DNA from: Maea johnstoni
Taxonomy: Eukaryota; Annelida; Polychaeta; Spionida; Magelonidae
Assembly (NCBI GenBank): GCA_963942565.1
Contig: OZ012685.1
Span: forward strand, 17,846,829-17,910,828
Direction of reading: 5' to 3'
Length of the DNA: 64,000 bases
Shown: one piece after another, positions 1 through 9,509 of the stretch
How positions within the stretch are numbered: position 1 is the stretch's first letter
Layout: each line of letters starts with the position of its first letter
Program-made: the position numbers and the translations under genes
Notes under the pieces: model-generated
Told to the model about the DNA's origin: nothing
The model's database searches: none
What the model saw: the letters and a program-made list of their open reading frames with translations, nothing else

Positions 1-1580
1 ACATTTCAATTCAGATTGAGACAGCAACTGCTTACATACAAATTAACCACAAAGGTTTATTCAGATACAAACACAGTTGCAAGCTTGTGGTGAATAGTGG
101 AGATGAATAGTGATATGATGCATTCATATCTGATGACATGTACAATACTTCTTTTCTCAAAATGTTTGTTTCATTTAGCGCTATTTAGGGGACAGTTCAA
201 TCTTTTGTGGCTTTATACTAATTTATACTATAGATCATGACATTCATTACATACAATGCACAAGTTTTAAAAAATCTTGTCAGCCACAAAGGCTTATAAT
301 GGACCAAATACAATAATAAATATACACAAATATTATCCAATAGACAATTCACCATATATAATTTACAATATATTATTCAACCAGTTGAGTCATCAAGAAA
401 TTCACAGAGGCCATAGGAATGCCCTGATTCGAAGCCCCAATTCAAATATGAAGTATTGATTTCTGTGTTAATTCCATGTGGGTTTCAGTAGTAGTGGTCA
501 GCTTATTAGGGAATGGCTTCATGGTTCAATGATAGTGGTAGGCCAGTAGAAATAGTCCGAACAAGACCAAAATGGCTATGCAAAATAGCAAGGCACAATT
601 TGGGGTTCACTGATAAGCTACATGGGAAATGTTATCCTTAAGATTGCTGTAGGCCTCTGAACATTTAATGTCAGGGGCCCAGATGGCCACCAGACATAAT
701 TTTGAGCATTGGTAACCCTCAGGTTTCCATTCTGTTTATCCATATTGTACTATGAAATACAATCATGTAATATTAAAAAAAGAGAAAAAAAGTATGCCTT
801 CTTTTTTTTTGGGGGGGGGGGGAGCTCCTAATTTACCTTGCTTGCTCTTTGCTCAAGAAAGTTATAGTCAGCAAGCTATTAAAGTCTGTGGTTTCAGCTC
901 CTGTTTAATATACTATCTTGATAAATCTCACCAGGTAGTAAATGGCTTGTGGAGAGGCTGCCATCTGACAGAGATTACTAGGCCTACCTTTTTTCTTTAG
1001 TCATTATGTGATGCTTCAAGATCTGAAATGCTTTAATGAGTTGCTATTCGTTTCAAATCAGTTTATGTTTGAGCAAGCATTTCTGAAATTGGAAATGTAT
1101 AAAAATATAATATACAGCTGAGATGCATATTTTCACAATTTATTTATGATATGTGTCAATCATTCTGACTAAGGTTGTCAGAATAATCATGTCACCAAAT
1201 ATGAGAAATATATAGTCTTTTTCACACAAAAAATGTGATGTGCAGTAATTATGATTGTAAAAGTATTAATGTACAATTAAAATCTAAGCTTTAAAATTCA
1301 ATTTAATATGTGATTGCAGCACTGTAGATATAGCATTAATCCAATCCCACCAATCATTAATTGACAGGTGTTCAATACCACCAATCAATAACTGTCGTTA
1401 TGCAGAGTGACACCTGTTCCAGAGTTGTAATTATGGAGAACATATCCAGAGGGCAGCTAGCTGCCATATGGTGACTGGTTTTTGCACCTTGCAGGAGATG
1501 TGGCTTCCTCCTCTGCTATACATACCAGCCAGAGATTATTCAGTTACAAGTGCAATCAGGATACATGTATCATGATGATA
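1..1580. other. Intergenic stretch with no gene seen
   Basis: AT-rich sequence with scattered short open frames that show no codon bias, domain or splice pattern. It contains a T/G homopolymer run near 803-822. I see no gene or recognisable mobile element here. Confidence 0.6.
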
Positions 1581-1590
1581 ACCATATCAT

Positions 1591-1664
1591 ATTGATTGGA
1601 TGATGGCTAGCCCCCCATCCCCCTGCCACTATATATACCAGCCAGCCACATCACTGCTTCATTC
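1591..1664 (+). promoter_or_regulatory. Core promoter of small-family gene 1
   Basis: A TATA box (TATATATA, 1630-1637) lies 31 bases before the A of a TCATTC initiator (A at 1661), the classic metazoan spacing. An inverted CCAAT box (ATTGG, 1595-1599) lies about 64 bases upstream of the initiator, inside the shared motif ATTGATTGGATGATGG. The stretch from TATA to initiator is nearly identical to that of gene 5 (13158-13192) and gene 4 on the other strand. The implied 5' leader is 57 bases. TSS placement is inferred from motifs only. Confidence 0.75.
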
Positions 1665-1717
1665 TCACTGACAACAACCTCCACTCAACTTGTACACTCT
1701 TCCATCTAATCTACAGC

Positions 1718-2080
1718 ATGTCCAACTTCAATATGTCCACTGATCTTGACTGCCAGGAACTGGAGAGCCAATTCCAGCTCTCCCATCGCAAGTTCACCAG
1801 AGCCTGTGACCAGATGTCTCTGCTGGACCAGCGCATCAAAGACATGCAGGTGCGCTACCAGCGTGCCATCAAGAACAAGAAGAACGCCGCCCGCTACACC
1901 TTGCGTCAACGTCTGGCCGTCATGACTGGCGTCAAGATGATGTTCTATGAGTATGCCAGTGCACAGGCCGACAAGATGGATGCATTGAGGGAGAAGATGG
2001 AAGATCAACTCTATACTACACCCTCTGACAGCGAGATGGACTATGACTCAGAGGACTATGATTCTGATAACAGTCTCTGA
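1718..2080 (+). CDS. Small-family gene 1: intronless 120-aa protein of unknown function
   Basis: I do not recognise this family. The protein has a short N-terminus, a basic, probably all-helical core (about residues 25-98) and an acidic serine/aspartate tail (103-120, with SDSEMDYDSEDYDSD). The core contains FxRACDQMSLLDQRI (26-40), QVRYQRA (44-50), a KNKKN basic patch (52-56) and RLAVMTGVKMMFYEYA (65-80). There is no signal peptide or membrane segment. The core is strongly conserved in four other genes at 5012, 8958, 10756 and 13246, so it is a real coding family. The ATG at 1718 is the first after the predicted TSS and matches the start of gene 5. The gene is single-exon and ends in a histone-type 3' stem-loop 55 bases after the stop. 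The basic core and acidic tail could suit a nuclear or chromatin protein, but that is a guess. Confidence 0.85.
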   Translation: MSNFNMSTDLDCQELESQFQLSHRKFTRACDQMSLLDQRIKDMQVRYQRAIKNKKNAARYTLRQRLAVMTGVKMMFYEYASAQADKMDALREKMEDQLYTTPSDSEMDYDSEDYDSDNSL

Positions 2081-2130
2081 GTATTGAAGTCCACCTGGTG
2101 TGTTGGCTGTATCCCGTCTCCTGACAAACC

Positions 2131-2175
2131 CAACAGCCTTTCTCAAGGCTCACCACATACTCCAAAAAGAGTTTG
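2131..2175 (+). terminator. Histone-type 3' stem-loop and downstream element, gene 1
   Basis: A perfect 6-bp stem AGCCTT/AAGGCT (2135-2140, 2145-2150) closes a four-base TCTC loop, with CAAC before it and CACCAC after it. These are the flanks and geometry of the metazoan histone mRNA stem-loop, except that the first base pair is A-U where histones have G-C. A purine-rich CCAAAAAGAGTTTG at 2162-2175 resembles the histone downstream element bound by U7 snRNA. Function is inferred from these motifs and their repetition in all five family genes. Confidence 0.75.
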
Positions 2176-2199
2176 ACTTTTCTCACTTGCTCTTTTTCT

Positions 2200-3140
2200 A
2201 TGGCATGAAGTGTTTTCCAAATATTTTCTGCCCTAAATATGTTTTCCCCACCCCTTTGGGCACAAGTCCCCAGATGATAGTTGTCTATTTAAGTGCTTGA
2301 TTGAATAATAATCTACAAAAGTTTCTCTGTTATCTTTATGATTTTATTGAAGAGCAGGACACTTCCACCAAAAGGAGCTTGGGTCTAGTGCATGATAACA
2401 CTTCTTACTGCTTTTGTTTATGATATATATCAAACCAGTAAATATAAGTGTTTAACTTCAAAAATGTTGAATCTTCACAAACATTTAAAATTCTTATTTA
2501 CTAATAGACATGCAAATTTCCTGAAACAGTGCAGATAACGTATATTAATACCTGAGAGTAGTAGACAGGGAGTGGGCACTGGGCATGCATCATCAAATTT
2601 CGCTGCCTCTCACTATGAGTCATAGATAACCTGTTTACCCCAGCCTTGCCATCTCCTTGGCAACCTATCTGACCTAGATAGGATGACATCCCCCAGCCAG
2701 TCTCTCTGCTGCATGCTTACTGCACAGACTGAAATTGCCGCGAAACCAGTTGCGCATGCCTGGATTCCAGCCAACATCCTGCCAGCCTCTTTCTGAAAAA
2801 GATCACGTGACCAATACTTCCCCAGGCTACCGCGCGTAACCCGAGGCGCACATACCCTAGGTACTAGGTACTAGGTATCAAGGGGATGTATTTCTCTGAT
2901 TAATACTAATACTTATATTAATATTGATACTAATAACTGAGAATACGGTAAGAAATTACTGTTTTGAATTGACATTTAAGTTTTATTTTATTAAGCAATA
3001 AGCCACAAATACCCCAATAAAAAGAAAAGTCATTATTGAAATCTGTTGAATAGGAAGCATTAACAAAGTATATTTGAATCTGGTCATAATGTGTTTTTCC
3101 ACCATGTGGGAATTACTCCTGTATGAGGACATTTTCTGGT
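2200..3140. other. Intergenic, no gene seen
   Basis: No convincing coding sequence. A locally CpG-richer patch (about 2730-2860) ends in short direct repeats of CTAGGTA. No mobile element was recognised. Confidence 0.5.
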
Positions 3141-3149
3141 CTCGAAAAG

Positions 3150-3352
3150 TTTAGGCTATTGCCCATTTGAGGGCGCTGCCAAATGTTTAGATTTAGCTAT
3201 TGCCCATCAGAGGGAGCTGCCAAACGTTTAGTTCAGGCTATTGCCCATCAGAGGGAGCTTTTGATAGTTTAGTTCAGGCTTTTGCTCATCAGAGGGAGCT
3301 TTTGAAAGTTTAGTTCAGGTTTTTGCCCATCAGTGGGAGCTGTTGAGAGTTT
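3150..3352. repeat. Minisatellite, about 51-bp period, 4 copies
   Basis: The unit contains TTGCCCATCAGAGGGAGCT followed by a GTTTAGTTCAGG segment. Four diverged copies run head to tail with no coding potential. Confidence 0.8.
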
Positions 3353-3576
3353 ATACATGTTACTCTCAGGTGATCCAGAAAGACTCAATTCAAGAAATGA
3401 AATTTTGGATTGAGGGTGTAATATTTTGGTAGAACTCGCAAAGTTGTGCGGAGACCGCACGTCAGGTGGAGAAGAAATAGGTTAATCTCACTAAACTCTA
3501 GAGACAAAAGCTGATCACCCATTCAAATAAAATATTACCAAAAAAATTAGCCAAAATCAACCTTTTTAGAATGGTA

Positions 3577-3652
3577 GGTTCCGCAGGGTTTCGAACCAGG
3601 TACCTTTTGCTTGATAAGCGAATGTGATAGCCATGCACTACACTACGGGACG
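3577..3652 (-). pseudogene. tRNA-Val-like pseudogene or SINE head
   Basis: Read on the minus strand it closely follows eukaryotic tRNA-Val, with CCGTAGTGTAGTG, a TATCAC D-arm end, a TTCGC anticodon-stem start and the T-loop GGTTCGAAACC. The acceptor, anticodon and T stems carry mismatches, the D-loop has about 4 extra bases, and the anticodon loop reads TTATCAA rather than a valine anticodon. It is therefore degenerate, either a tRNA pseudogene or the head of a tRNA-derived SINE. I could not define a SINE tail. Confidence 0.7.
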
Positions 3653-4198
3653 ATTCATGTCACACCACGGCAAATTCTTCGCTAAGAGTTACAGTGATGT
3701 GAGGGCAAATTCCTCTGCATAAGCCTTGGCAAACAAGCTCGATATAACCTAAGAATGCAGCATATTCTTCTGATTTTGTTGAGAAGTATCACACAGCCAT
3801 TAGCAATGTAAAGAGCGTGTTGACACTGCATTATAATTACTGGCAGATGATCGTAATGGAATGTTTTAAGTGCGAAAAAAACTGCATTGAAAGTTTATTT
3901 GTATGGTCAAGTGATTATATTCTCTTTCCCCAAATGCTGCTAACTAGTAAATGCCTGTATTAAGCAGGCGCTGATGATGAAACTGGACTTGAAAAATAAT
4001 CAAAGAATTGGCGCAATAGCGTCCAGTAGGACTATGTTCGTGTCCAGGATTTTTGTGTAGGGGGGATTGTTATCTACCTCCTTGGTTTAAAAACAAAACT
4101 AAAGAAAAACGACAATTCTTAGCGAGAAAATTACATTTTTGGAATTGTAAAGGTGTGTGTCAAATCGCTCGAACAACCTCTATATCTGCAACTGAGGG

Positions 4199-4406
4199 TT
4201 AACCCATATGCAGGTGGCCAATATTACCAATACAAAATGATGCAAAAAAACTGGGAAATCATTGAAACCCTGGCACGTGGGTACTCATCTGAGAGTACCC
4301 CACGAGAGCTATCCAATGAATACCAACATGACAGAGTTTAAATGTTTTTCGAAAAACTTTGCGTCCTTGTGCTTTGGAGGAAAGTAGCCTCAGCATTGGA
4401 AGGGTT
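4199..4406 (+). mobile_element. TTAA-flanked MITE (family A), copy 1
   Basis: About 210 bp starting TTAACCC and ending AGCATTGGAAGGGTT. It contains the hairpin GGGTACTCATCTGAGAGTACCC and is one of ten copies in the window. TTAA flanks with CCCTT-type ends suggest a piggyBac-like non-autonomous DNA transposon. Confidence 0.7.
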
Positions 4407-4654
4407 GATGTTATCTTTATTGTGCATATATTTTTTTCTTTACCTCTTGTATCCACTCCGCCTCTCCTGAAACTGGTATATGCCAAATGGACCAAGAGAC
4501 ATCCACATGGTGATGGGCATGGTCATGGTATGGAGGACCTCAACCATTTCTATCAAAAAAAGGGAAAAAATTGTTCTGTCAGAATTGGTAGTAAGGCCAT
4601 GTATATCTTGTAATTACTGTTAATTAACTTATATGATTAACACATCTTGCACAA

Positions 4655-4796
4655 ATTATGCAAAAAAAAAAAAGAAAATGGTTGAACCCCTGGCAAATAG
4701 GTACTCATTTGTGAGTACTCAGTGAGAGCTATCCAATAAATACCAACATGACAGGGTTTAGATGTTTTTCAAAGGTCATTGTAAGGGTTAAAACAT
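4655..4796 (+). mobile_element. MITE family A, 5'-truncated copy
   Basis: Carries the internal part and the AGGGTTAA end of family A, including the GGTACTCATTTGTGAGTACTC hairpin region. The first third is missing. Confidence 0.6.
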
Positions 4797-4850
4797 CTTG
4801 CACAAATTGTGAACCATGTGTATAAGTATACAGTTATCATAGGAAAAGGT

Positions 4851-4944
4851 TAAGCTCTTTCATAGGATGTGGATAGCCTTCAAAAAGGCTGTTGGTGAGT
4901 AGCCATGAAAAGGGCTGTTGTGGGTAGCCTTGAAAAAGGCTGTT
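4851..4944 (-). terminator. Three tandem histone-type stem-loops plus downstream element, gene 2
   Basis: On the minus strand, in transcription order: stem-loop 1 (4926-4941) is AGCCTT-TTTC-AAGGCT followed by ACCCACA, the canonical histone loop and 3' flank. Stem-loop 2 (4901-4916) has a TTTC loop and one mismatched pair. Stem-loop 3 (4875-4890) has a perfect stem with a TTTG loop. They repeat every 25-26 bases. After the last comes GAAAGAGCTTAA (4851-4862), a close match to the classical histone downstream element AAAGAGCT. Triple stem-loops are not normal for histone genes. Confidence 0.8.
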
Positions 4945-5011
4945 GGTTTCGAGATGATGCTGTAGTTCGGTGCACCTATTTTGAGATCTGCAGTGCTCGT
5001 TCTTCTATATC

Positions 5012-5419
5012 TTAGCCCATTTCTGCATTTGAGTCTTGCTGATCATCATCAGAGTGTGTCTCCGCGTCAGACTCTCCATCACTGCTATCTTCAGAGTCCC
5101 CGCCGTAGATTTCCCTGTACATTTCAGCAGGGAGGATATCCCGTACACTGTTCTGCATCTCATCTATCTCATTCCCCATCTTATTGGCATACTCAAGGAA
5201 CATCCCCTTAATGCCATACATGACGACCAGGCGTAGACGCAAGGAGTAGTGGAAAGCTCTCTTCTTGTTCTTGACGGCCCGGTTGTAGCGTACCTGTATA
5301 TCATAGATACGCCGGTCCAGCAAAGACATCTGGTCACAGGCTCTGTTGAATTTGCGGTAGCATGACTGGATTCTGTGGAGAAGATGCTCCCTCTCTGGAT
5401 CAACTGCATGGAGATCCAT
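5012..5419 (-). CDS. Small-family gene 2: 135-aa diverged member with long acidic tail
   Basis: Single-exon member of the same unrecognised family. The core matches gene 1, with KFNRACDQMSLLDRRI near residue 23, QVRYNRAVKNKK, LRLRLVVMYGIKGMF and LEYA. The N-terminus (MDLHAVDPERE) and the C-terminal region differ. The tail is longer and strongly acidic (GGDSEDSSDGESDAE, then SDDDQQD). It is preceded by a 203-base predicted leader and followed 70 bases after the stop by three tandem histone-type stem-loops. With gene 3 it forms a second subfamily that shares the promoter and 3' design but not the same tail. Function is unknown. No signal peptide or membrane segment is visible. Confidence 0.82.
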   Translation of the reverse strand: MDLHAVDPEREHLLHRIQSCYRKFNRACDQMSLLDRRIYDIQVRYNRAVKNKKRAFHYSLRLRLVVMYGIKGMFLEYANKMGNEIDEMQNSVRDILPAEMYREIYGGDSEDSSDGESDAETHSDDDQQDSNAEMG

Positions 5420-5619
5420 TTTGCTGTGTTCAGAGGACTGGATATTTAGAGTGGAGAAGAATGTCGGTGGGAATAAAGTAGTGATGAAGCTGACTGTTTA
5501 GGTTTCCAATCAAGTCTATATGTCTCTGGTTTAATGCAGATGTTGTAGATGACTGTGTAATATCTATATTAAGGGGTCAGTGAGACTGGACAAGTTGAGT
5601 GCATCTAGTTTTCTCTTAG

Positions 5620-5708
5620 AATGAAGCTGTGGTAGAGAAAACTGGTATTATATAGCTGAAGAGGAAACCACACATTCTTTGAAAGAAAAGCCCAATACCA
5701 ATTAGGGT
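5620..5708 (-). promoter_or_regulatory. Core promoter of small-family gene 2
   Basis: On the minus strand a TATATAAT box (5647-5654) lies 32 bases before the A of a TCATTC initiator (5622). The GTGTGGTTTCCTCTTCAGCT stretch just upstream of TATA matches gene 3 at 8660-8679. A CCTAATTGGTAT element (with inverted CCAAT) lies near 5694-5705. TSS placement is inferred. Confidence 0.7.
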
Positions 5709-5725
5709 TGGGATGCATACTGCCA

Positions 5726-5965
5726 ATTAAGGATACCTTTAGAAATGTACCAGACATATCTTACCACACATCCTATACTGGAACAACCTGTTATCAATTA
5801 GGCTTAGGATGTATATTGCATATTGAGGATACCTGTAGAAATATACCAGACATATCTTACCACACATTCTATGCTGGAACAACCTGGAAGAAATAGAAGA
5901 AGAGGATACCTGAAGAATTGTACCATACATATCTTACCATACATCCTGTGCAGGAACAACCTGAT
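5726..5965 (-). repeat. Triplicated upstream element of gene 2
   Basis: Three tandem, diverged copies (period about 80-96 bp) of a segment with GGTTGTTCC, then AGGATGTGTGGTAAGATATG on the minus strand. The AGATGTGTGG part and an adjacent ATTGG element recur in the gene 3 promoter, so the array may be a multiplied regulatory module. Confidence 0.55.
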
Positions 5966-8340
5966 TGATGTGTACTGCCATTTAAGGTTGCTTGAAGTAG
6001 AATCAAAGCAGACATTTCACAGTGTTAATTATGATAATGTGTGATATCTTAAGATTTTAGGACCAAATCATTATATATGTTTTTCTGTAAAACACAACAA
6101 TTTTTTTACTATTAAAGCTTTTGCATTTCATAATTGCACTGACAAAACAATATTTTAAGTTATCTCTTTGTCATTGTGTAACCCATGTCATTGATTGCTT
6201 ATAGCATTTTAGGGACTATTGATTGATGAAGTAAATCATTGTCTCCCCCACAGTTTTCATAACATACATACATGTATTTCATGGAGGAAACAATGAATTT
6301 TCTTCTGCAGATGCGTACGCTTCCCACTGAAGCTAATGAGATTGTTTAGATCTTGTAGTGACAAATTTTCAGTCAGGGTAGGGCTAGTGCAATGTTTGCC
6401 TAGGGCTAGTGAAAATGAAAGGCTACTAGCCCTGCCAGACTAGTGAGATTTCTGTTGAATGCCGAAACATGGTAAGGTTTGTTCATCTTTCTTTTCACTG
6501 TGCAAGGCCAGGATACTTAAGTATGGTGCAGGGGGATCATGTCTGAGTATAGTGGAGTTCACCTAGACAGGGCAATGGCAAGCTAGACCACCAGGCGCCA
6601 TCTACAGGTGCTCCATGGCACTACACATTGAAACCTTATTGGTCCAGCCAAGGAAGACTAGATCATCAATCTCGTTCAATTGTAATAAAGGAGTAAGGAG
6701 GCAAGCTATTTCATAAAACTGATTATACTTCGAAGAGATTTTTTTCCATATATATATTGCAATCAAACATTTGGTATAGAATCAAAGCCATACTAACACA
6801 AAAAAATCTTGAAAAATCAGGCACCCATAAAGAGGAGGCACCTTTAAAGAGAAGTTACCTTGATAAAATATGAAGCCATGTTGACAACTATATCAAAATT
6901 ATAATTGTGCTCTAGGAATTTGGCATAAAATGAAATCTAGCTTATCAACATGTACGATAATCTGAAATTGTTAATGAAAAGAGATCCTCTGACTCTCCTC
7001 ATCACTTAAAACGTAGTGTTTAAAGGTTATAAGGAGAAAAGTGAAACAGTCACATAGAAACAATAGATATTTAGATACAAAAGGTTCATCCTTACAAATG
7101 ATATTTAGTGAGGTCACTTGTTGGGTTGATTTTCTGTGAATTAAGAAAAAGGCAGTATGATGAATCTCCCAAATGTCATGAGCCATCTGGTCATGTGTAT
7201 TACTTATGTCACACACCTACCATTTGCTGCTTCTGCATCTGTGATACCATGTTTGATATCTCTGAACACACTGGTTACAAGGTAGTTCCTGAACTGCCCA
7301 ATAGATGGCATTTTGGTTTCTATGTCCTTTTAGTTCATGGAAGAAACCAAAAAGTTGTCAAATGAAATCAAATGCCTTCTAGTGGTCACATTCATCAATC
7401 CCTTTATGTCTGTGGCGCCCAAAAACACTTGACTTACTATTTTGGTGACATCTCTCAAACAAAGGCTATTTTCAGAAATTATTTGACGGAGAAATGTTGA
7501 TCAAAATTCAACTGACAACTGTCCTTCAAATATTTTGTGATTAATTTCAAACTTACTATCAGAATTATCAGAGGTCCAGACAACACTTGTAAAGAAGATC
7601 TCCAGGGATGAAAGGGTTAGCACATTTGCATCTGGAGTGCACACATGGTCTGGCAGTTTTGATTGGCTGATATGGGGAAAATATTTATGGTCAACCAAAT
7701 GGATTAATATGGAGGCAAATGTTTAAAAAGGGTCTCTGTAATCAAAAAGGAACAACAACTTTCAGTCATATATTTTTCAAAACACATATTACTCTTAACA
7801 CAACTCTTGCTATCCCCCCCCCCCCCCCCCTCAAAATTGGATTGGGTAATTCATACCTGTCAATAAAATTGTGGGATTAACTTTCTCTTATTCTTGCTAT
7901 TTCCCTCACAAAGACAGGATATCAGTGCCACATATTTTCCTGCCACTTTAGATACACTAAAGCTAATTAAATCTGCCAGGAAGGATGGGAAAGTCCCTGT
8001 TTCCATTTCCCTCACAAAGACTGGATGTCGGTGCCACATACTTTCCTGACACTTTAGATAAAACTTAAGCTTATTCTGCCAGGAAGGATGGGAAAGTGTC
8101 TTTCAACAAACACCTAGGAATACCTTACTCTTACTGTTGCTAAAGTCAGTCATAAATCTTGTTCACTGCTAAAAGTACTCTTGTAGACAATATTTCAGGT
8201 GTTTAAAAGTATTATCTTCTTCCAAATATTCCTCCATAACTGTTTATGTATAATTGCATTTTAGATAATTATATAATTAATCAGACAAGTTGATTTTAGG
8301 TGTGTTTGGTGCCTAGTATAATTCCACTGTGGGTAGCCTT
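5966..8340. other. Spacer between genes 2 and 3
   Basis: No gene recognised. It contains CTAGCCC/GGGCTAG hairpin sequence (about 6360-6450) related to the elements at 62,105 and 62,624, a 24-base C run near 7807-7830, and a tandem duplication at 7894-8100. The open frames have no coding character. Confidence 0.5.
7894..8100. repeat. Two-copy tandem duplication, about 110 bp
   Basis: The segment with TTTCCCTCACAAAGAC, GTGCCACATA and CTGCCAGGAAGGATGGGAAAG occurs twice in a row with minor differences. Confidence 0.75.
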
Positions 8341-8670
8341 CTTTGACAATCCATATCCATAGGCCTAAATGGTATCAGAGTGTTCTTGTGCTGTATGTAT
8401 GTTGTTGATATGTGGATAAATAGTTTATTGTCCAATCTAGATGAGTACAATCATTACATATTGATACATGGTTGTGCAGCACTTATGGTGAGAATTGTCT
8501 GGTTCTTCATTCTTTGACAATAGACATCCCAGGCCTAATTGGTATCGTGCTACTCCTGGACGGTATGTGTGGTTAAACATGTCTGTTACTTCCCTTGAAG
8601 TTCCTTTGACAATACATGCCCCAAGCCTAATTGGTATAAGGCAGTTCCTTTATAAGATGTGTGGTTTCCT
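8341..8670 (+). repeat. Triplicated upstream element of gene 3
   Basis: Three copies of TTTGACAAT, then AGGCCTAATTGGTAT, then a GATGTGTGG-like end, starting near 8348, 8513 and 8606. The first is the most degenerate. Each carries an inverted CCAAT box (ATTGG), and related words occur upstream of gene 2. Probably a multiplied promoter module. Confidence 0.6.
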
Positions 8671-8718
8671 CTTCAGCTGTATATTACACCAGCTTTTTCC
8701 ACTCCAACTTCATTCTCA
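8671..8718 (+). promoter_or_regulatory. Core promoter of small-family gene 3
   Basis: TATATTAC (8680-8687) lies 32 bases before the A (8712) of a TCATTC initiator, followed by TCACTGA as in gene 1. The implied leader is about 246 bases. Confidence 0.65.
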
Positions 8719-8759
8719 CTGAAAACTTGCTGAACACAACCTGTCTATTCCTGTTAACC

Positions 8760-8908
8760 ATCTACAACATACCTGTAAACATCTATAACATACCTGTAAA
8801 ACATCTACAACATACCTGTATACCAACCGCAACATAGCTGTAGACCAACCACAACATAGCTGTAGACCATCTACAACATAGCTGTAGACCATCTACAACA
8901 TACCAAGT
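8760..8908 (+). repeat. Minisatellite in the gene 3 5' leader
   Basis: About seven head-to-tail copies of a 20-24-base unit, such as ACCATCTACAACATAGCTGT. It lies between the predicted TSS and the ATG, so it would be transcribed as 5' UTR. Confidence 0.75.
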
Positions 8909-8957
8909 CAATCACATTACACACAAGTGGGTGCCTTAAAAACCTGCATTGACCATC

Positions 8958-9275
8958 ATGTCTGAGTCTGAGCGTACCCCTGAAGTGGAGAACCTCCTCA
9001 ACCAGATCAAGGTGGCCTTCTGCAAGTTCAACCGCGCCTGCCACCAGATGTCAGCACTGGACGAGCGCATCCGAGACACGCAGATCCGCTACCAGCGCGC
9101 CCTGGTGAGCCGCGACAGCCGCTATTGGTTCATCCTGCAGCAGCGCCTGGTGGTGCTGAGGGGCGTCAGGGCCATGTTCTACAGGTACGCCCGTAGAAAG
9201 GTGGACGAGATGGATGACATGCGGGACCAGGTACAGGATCAGCTCTCCTCTGCTGGGGAGTCTTTTATAATGTAG
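8958..9275 (+). CDS. Small-family gene 3: 105-aa member without acidic tail
   Basis: Single-exon family member whose core is the most GC-rich and most diverged: CKFNRACHQMSALDERI, RDTQIRYQRA, QQRLVVLRGVRAMFYRYA and VDEMDDMRDQVQDQL. The C-terminus is short (SSAGESFIM) and lacks the acidic Ser/Asp tail of the other members. I chose the ATG at 8958 (MSESERTPE). An in-frame TTG three codons earlier is not a plausible start. The gene pairs head-to-head with gene 2, about 3.5 kb away, and like it ends in three histone-type stem-loops. Function is unknown. Confidence 0.82.
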   Translation: MSESERTPEVENLLNQIKVAFCKFNRACHQMSALDERIRDTQIRYQRALVSRDSRYWFILQQRLVVLRGVRAMFYRYARRKVDEMDDMRDQVQDQLSSAGESFIM

Positions 9276-9413
9276 AGGGAATCCTAATGTACACCAGATA
9301 TCAGTAACTGGTTATAGGTTATTGATATCTCTGTGTGCACATATGTGTGCTGAAAGGAAAAGTGACTCTCCTAACAAATAGGCAATCTTCCTCATTTCAA
9401 AGGCCACCCACAA

Positions 9414-9507
9414 CAACAGCCTTTTTCAAGGCTACCCACAACAGCCTTCATCAAGGCTACATATAACAGCCTTTTTCAAGGCTAACCAAATCCTCAGAAA
9501 GAGTTGG
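9414..9507 (+). terminator. Three tandem histone-type stem-loops plus downstream element, gene 3
   Basis: Stem-loop 1 (9418-9433) is AGCCTT-TTTC-AAGGCT with the canonical ACCCACA flank. Stem-loop 2 (9443-9458) has a CATC loop, and stem-loop 3 (9468-9483) again has TTTC. They repeat every 25 bases. AGAAAGAGTTGG (9496-9507) follows 12 bases after the last stem, the position and composition of a histone downstream element. Confidence 0.8.
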
Positions 9508-9509
9508 TA

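Noticed and set aside
1706-2008. Antisense frame across gene 1 (also across gene 5)
   Set aside because: Mirror of a conserved GC-richer coding frame; its sequence changes at sites that are synonymous in the sense frame.
1718-2080. Identity of the small family as a variant histone
   Set aside because: The gene layout is histone-like but the protein has none of the histone-fold signature stretches of H2A, H2B, H3, H4 or H1 that I know.
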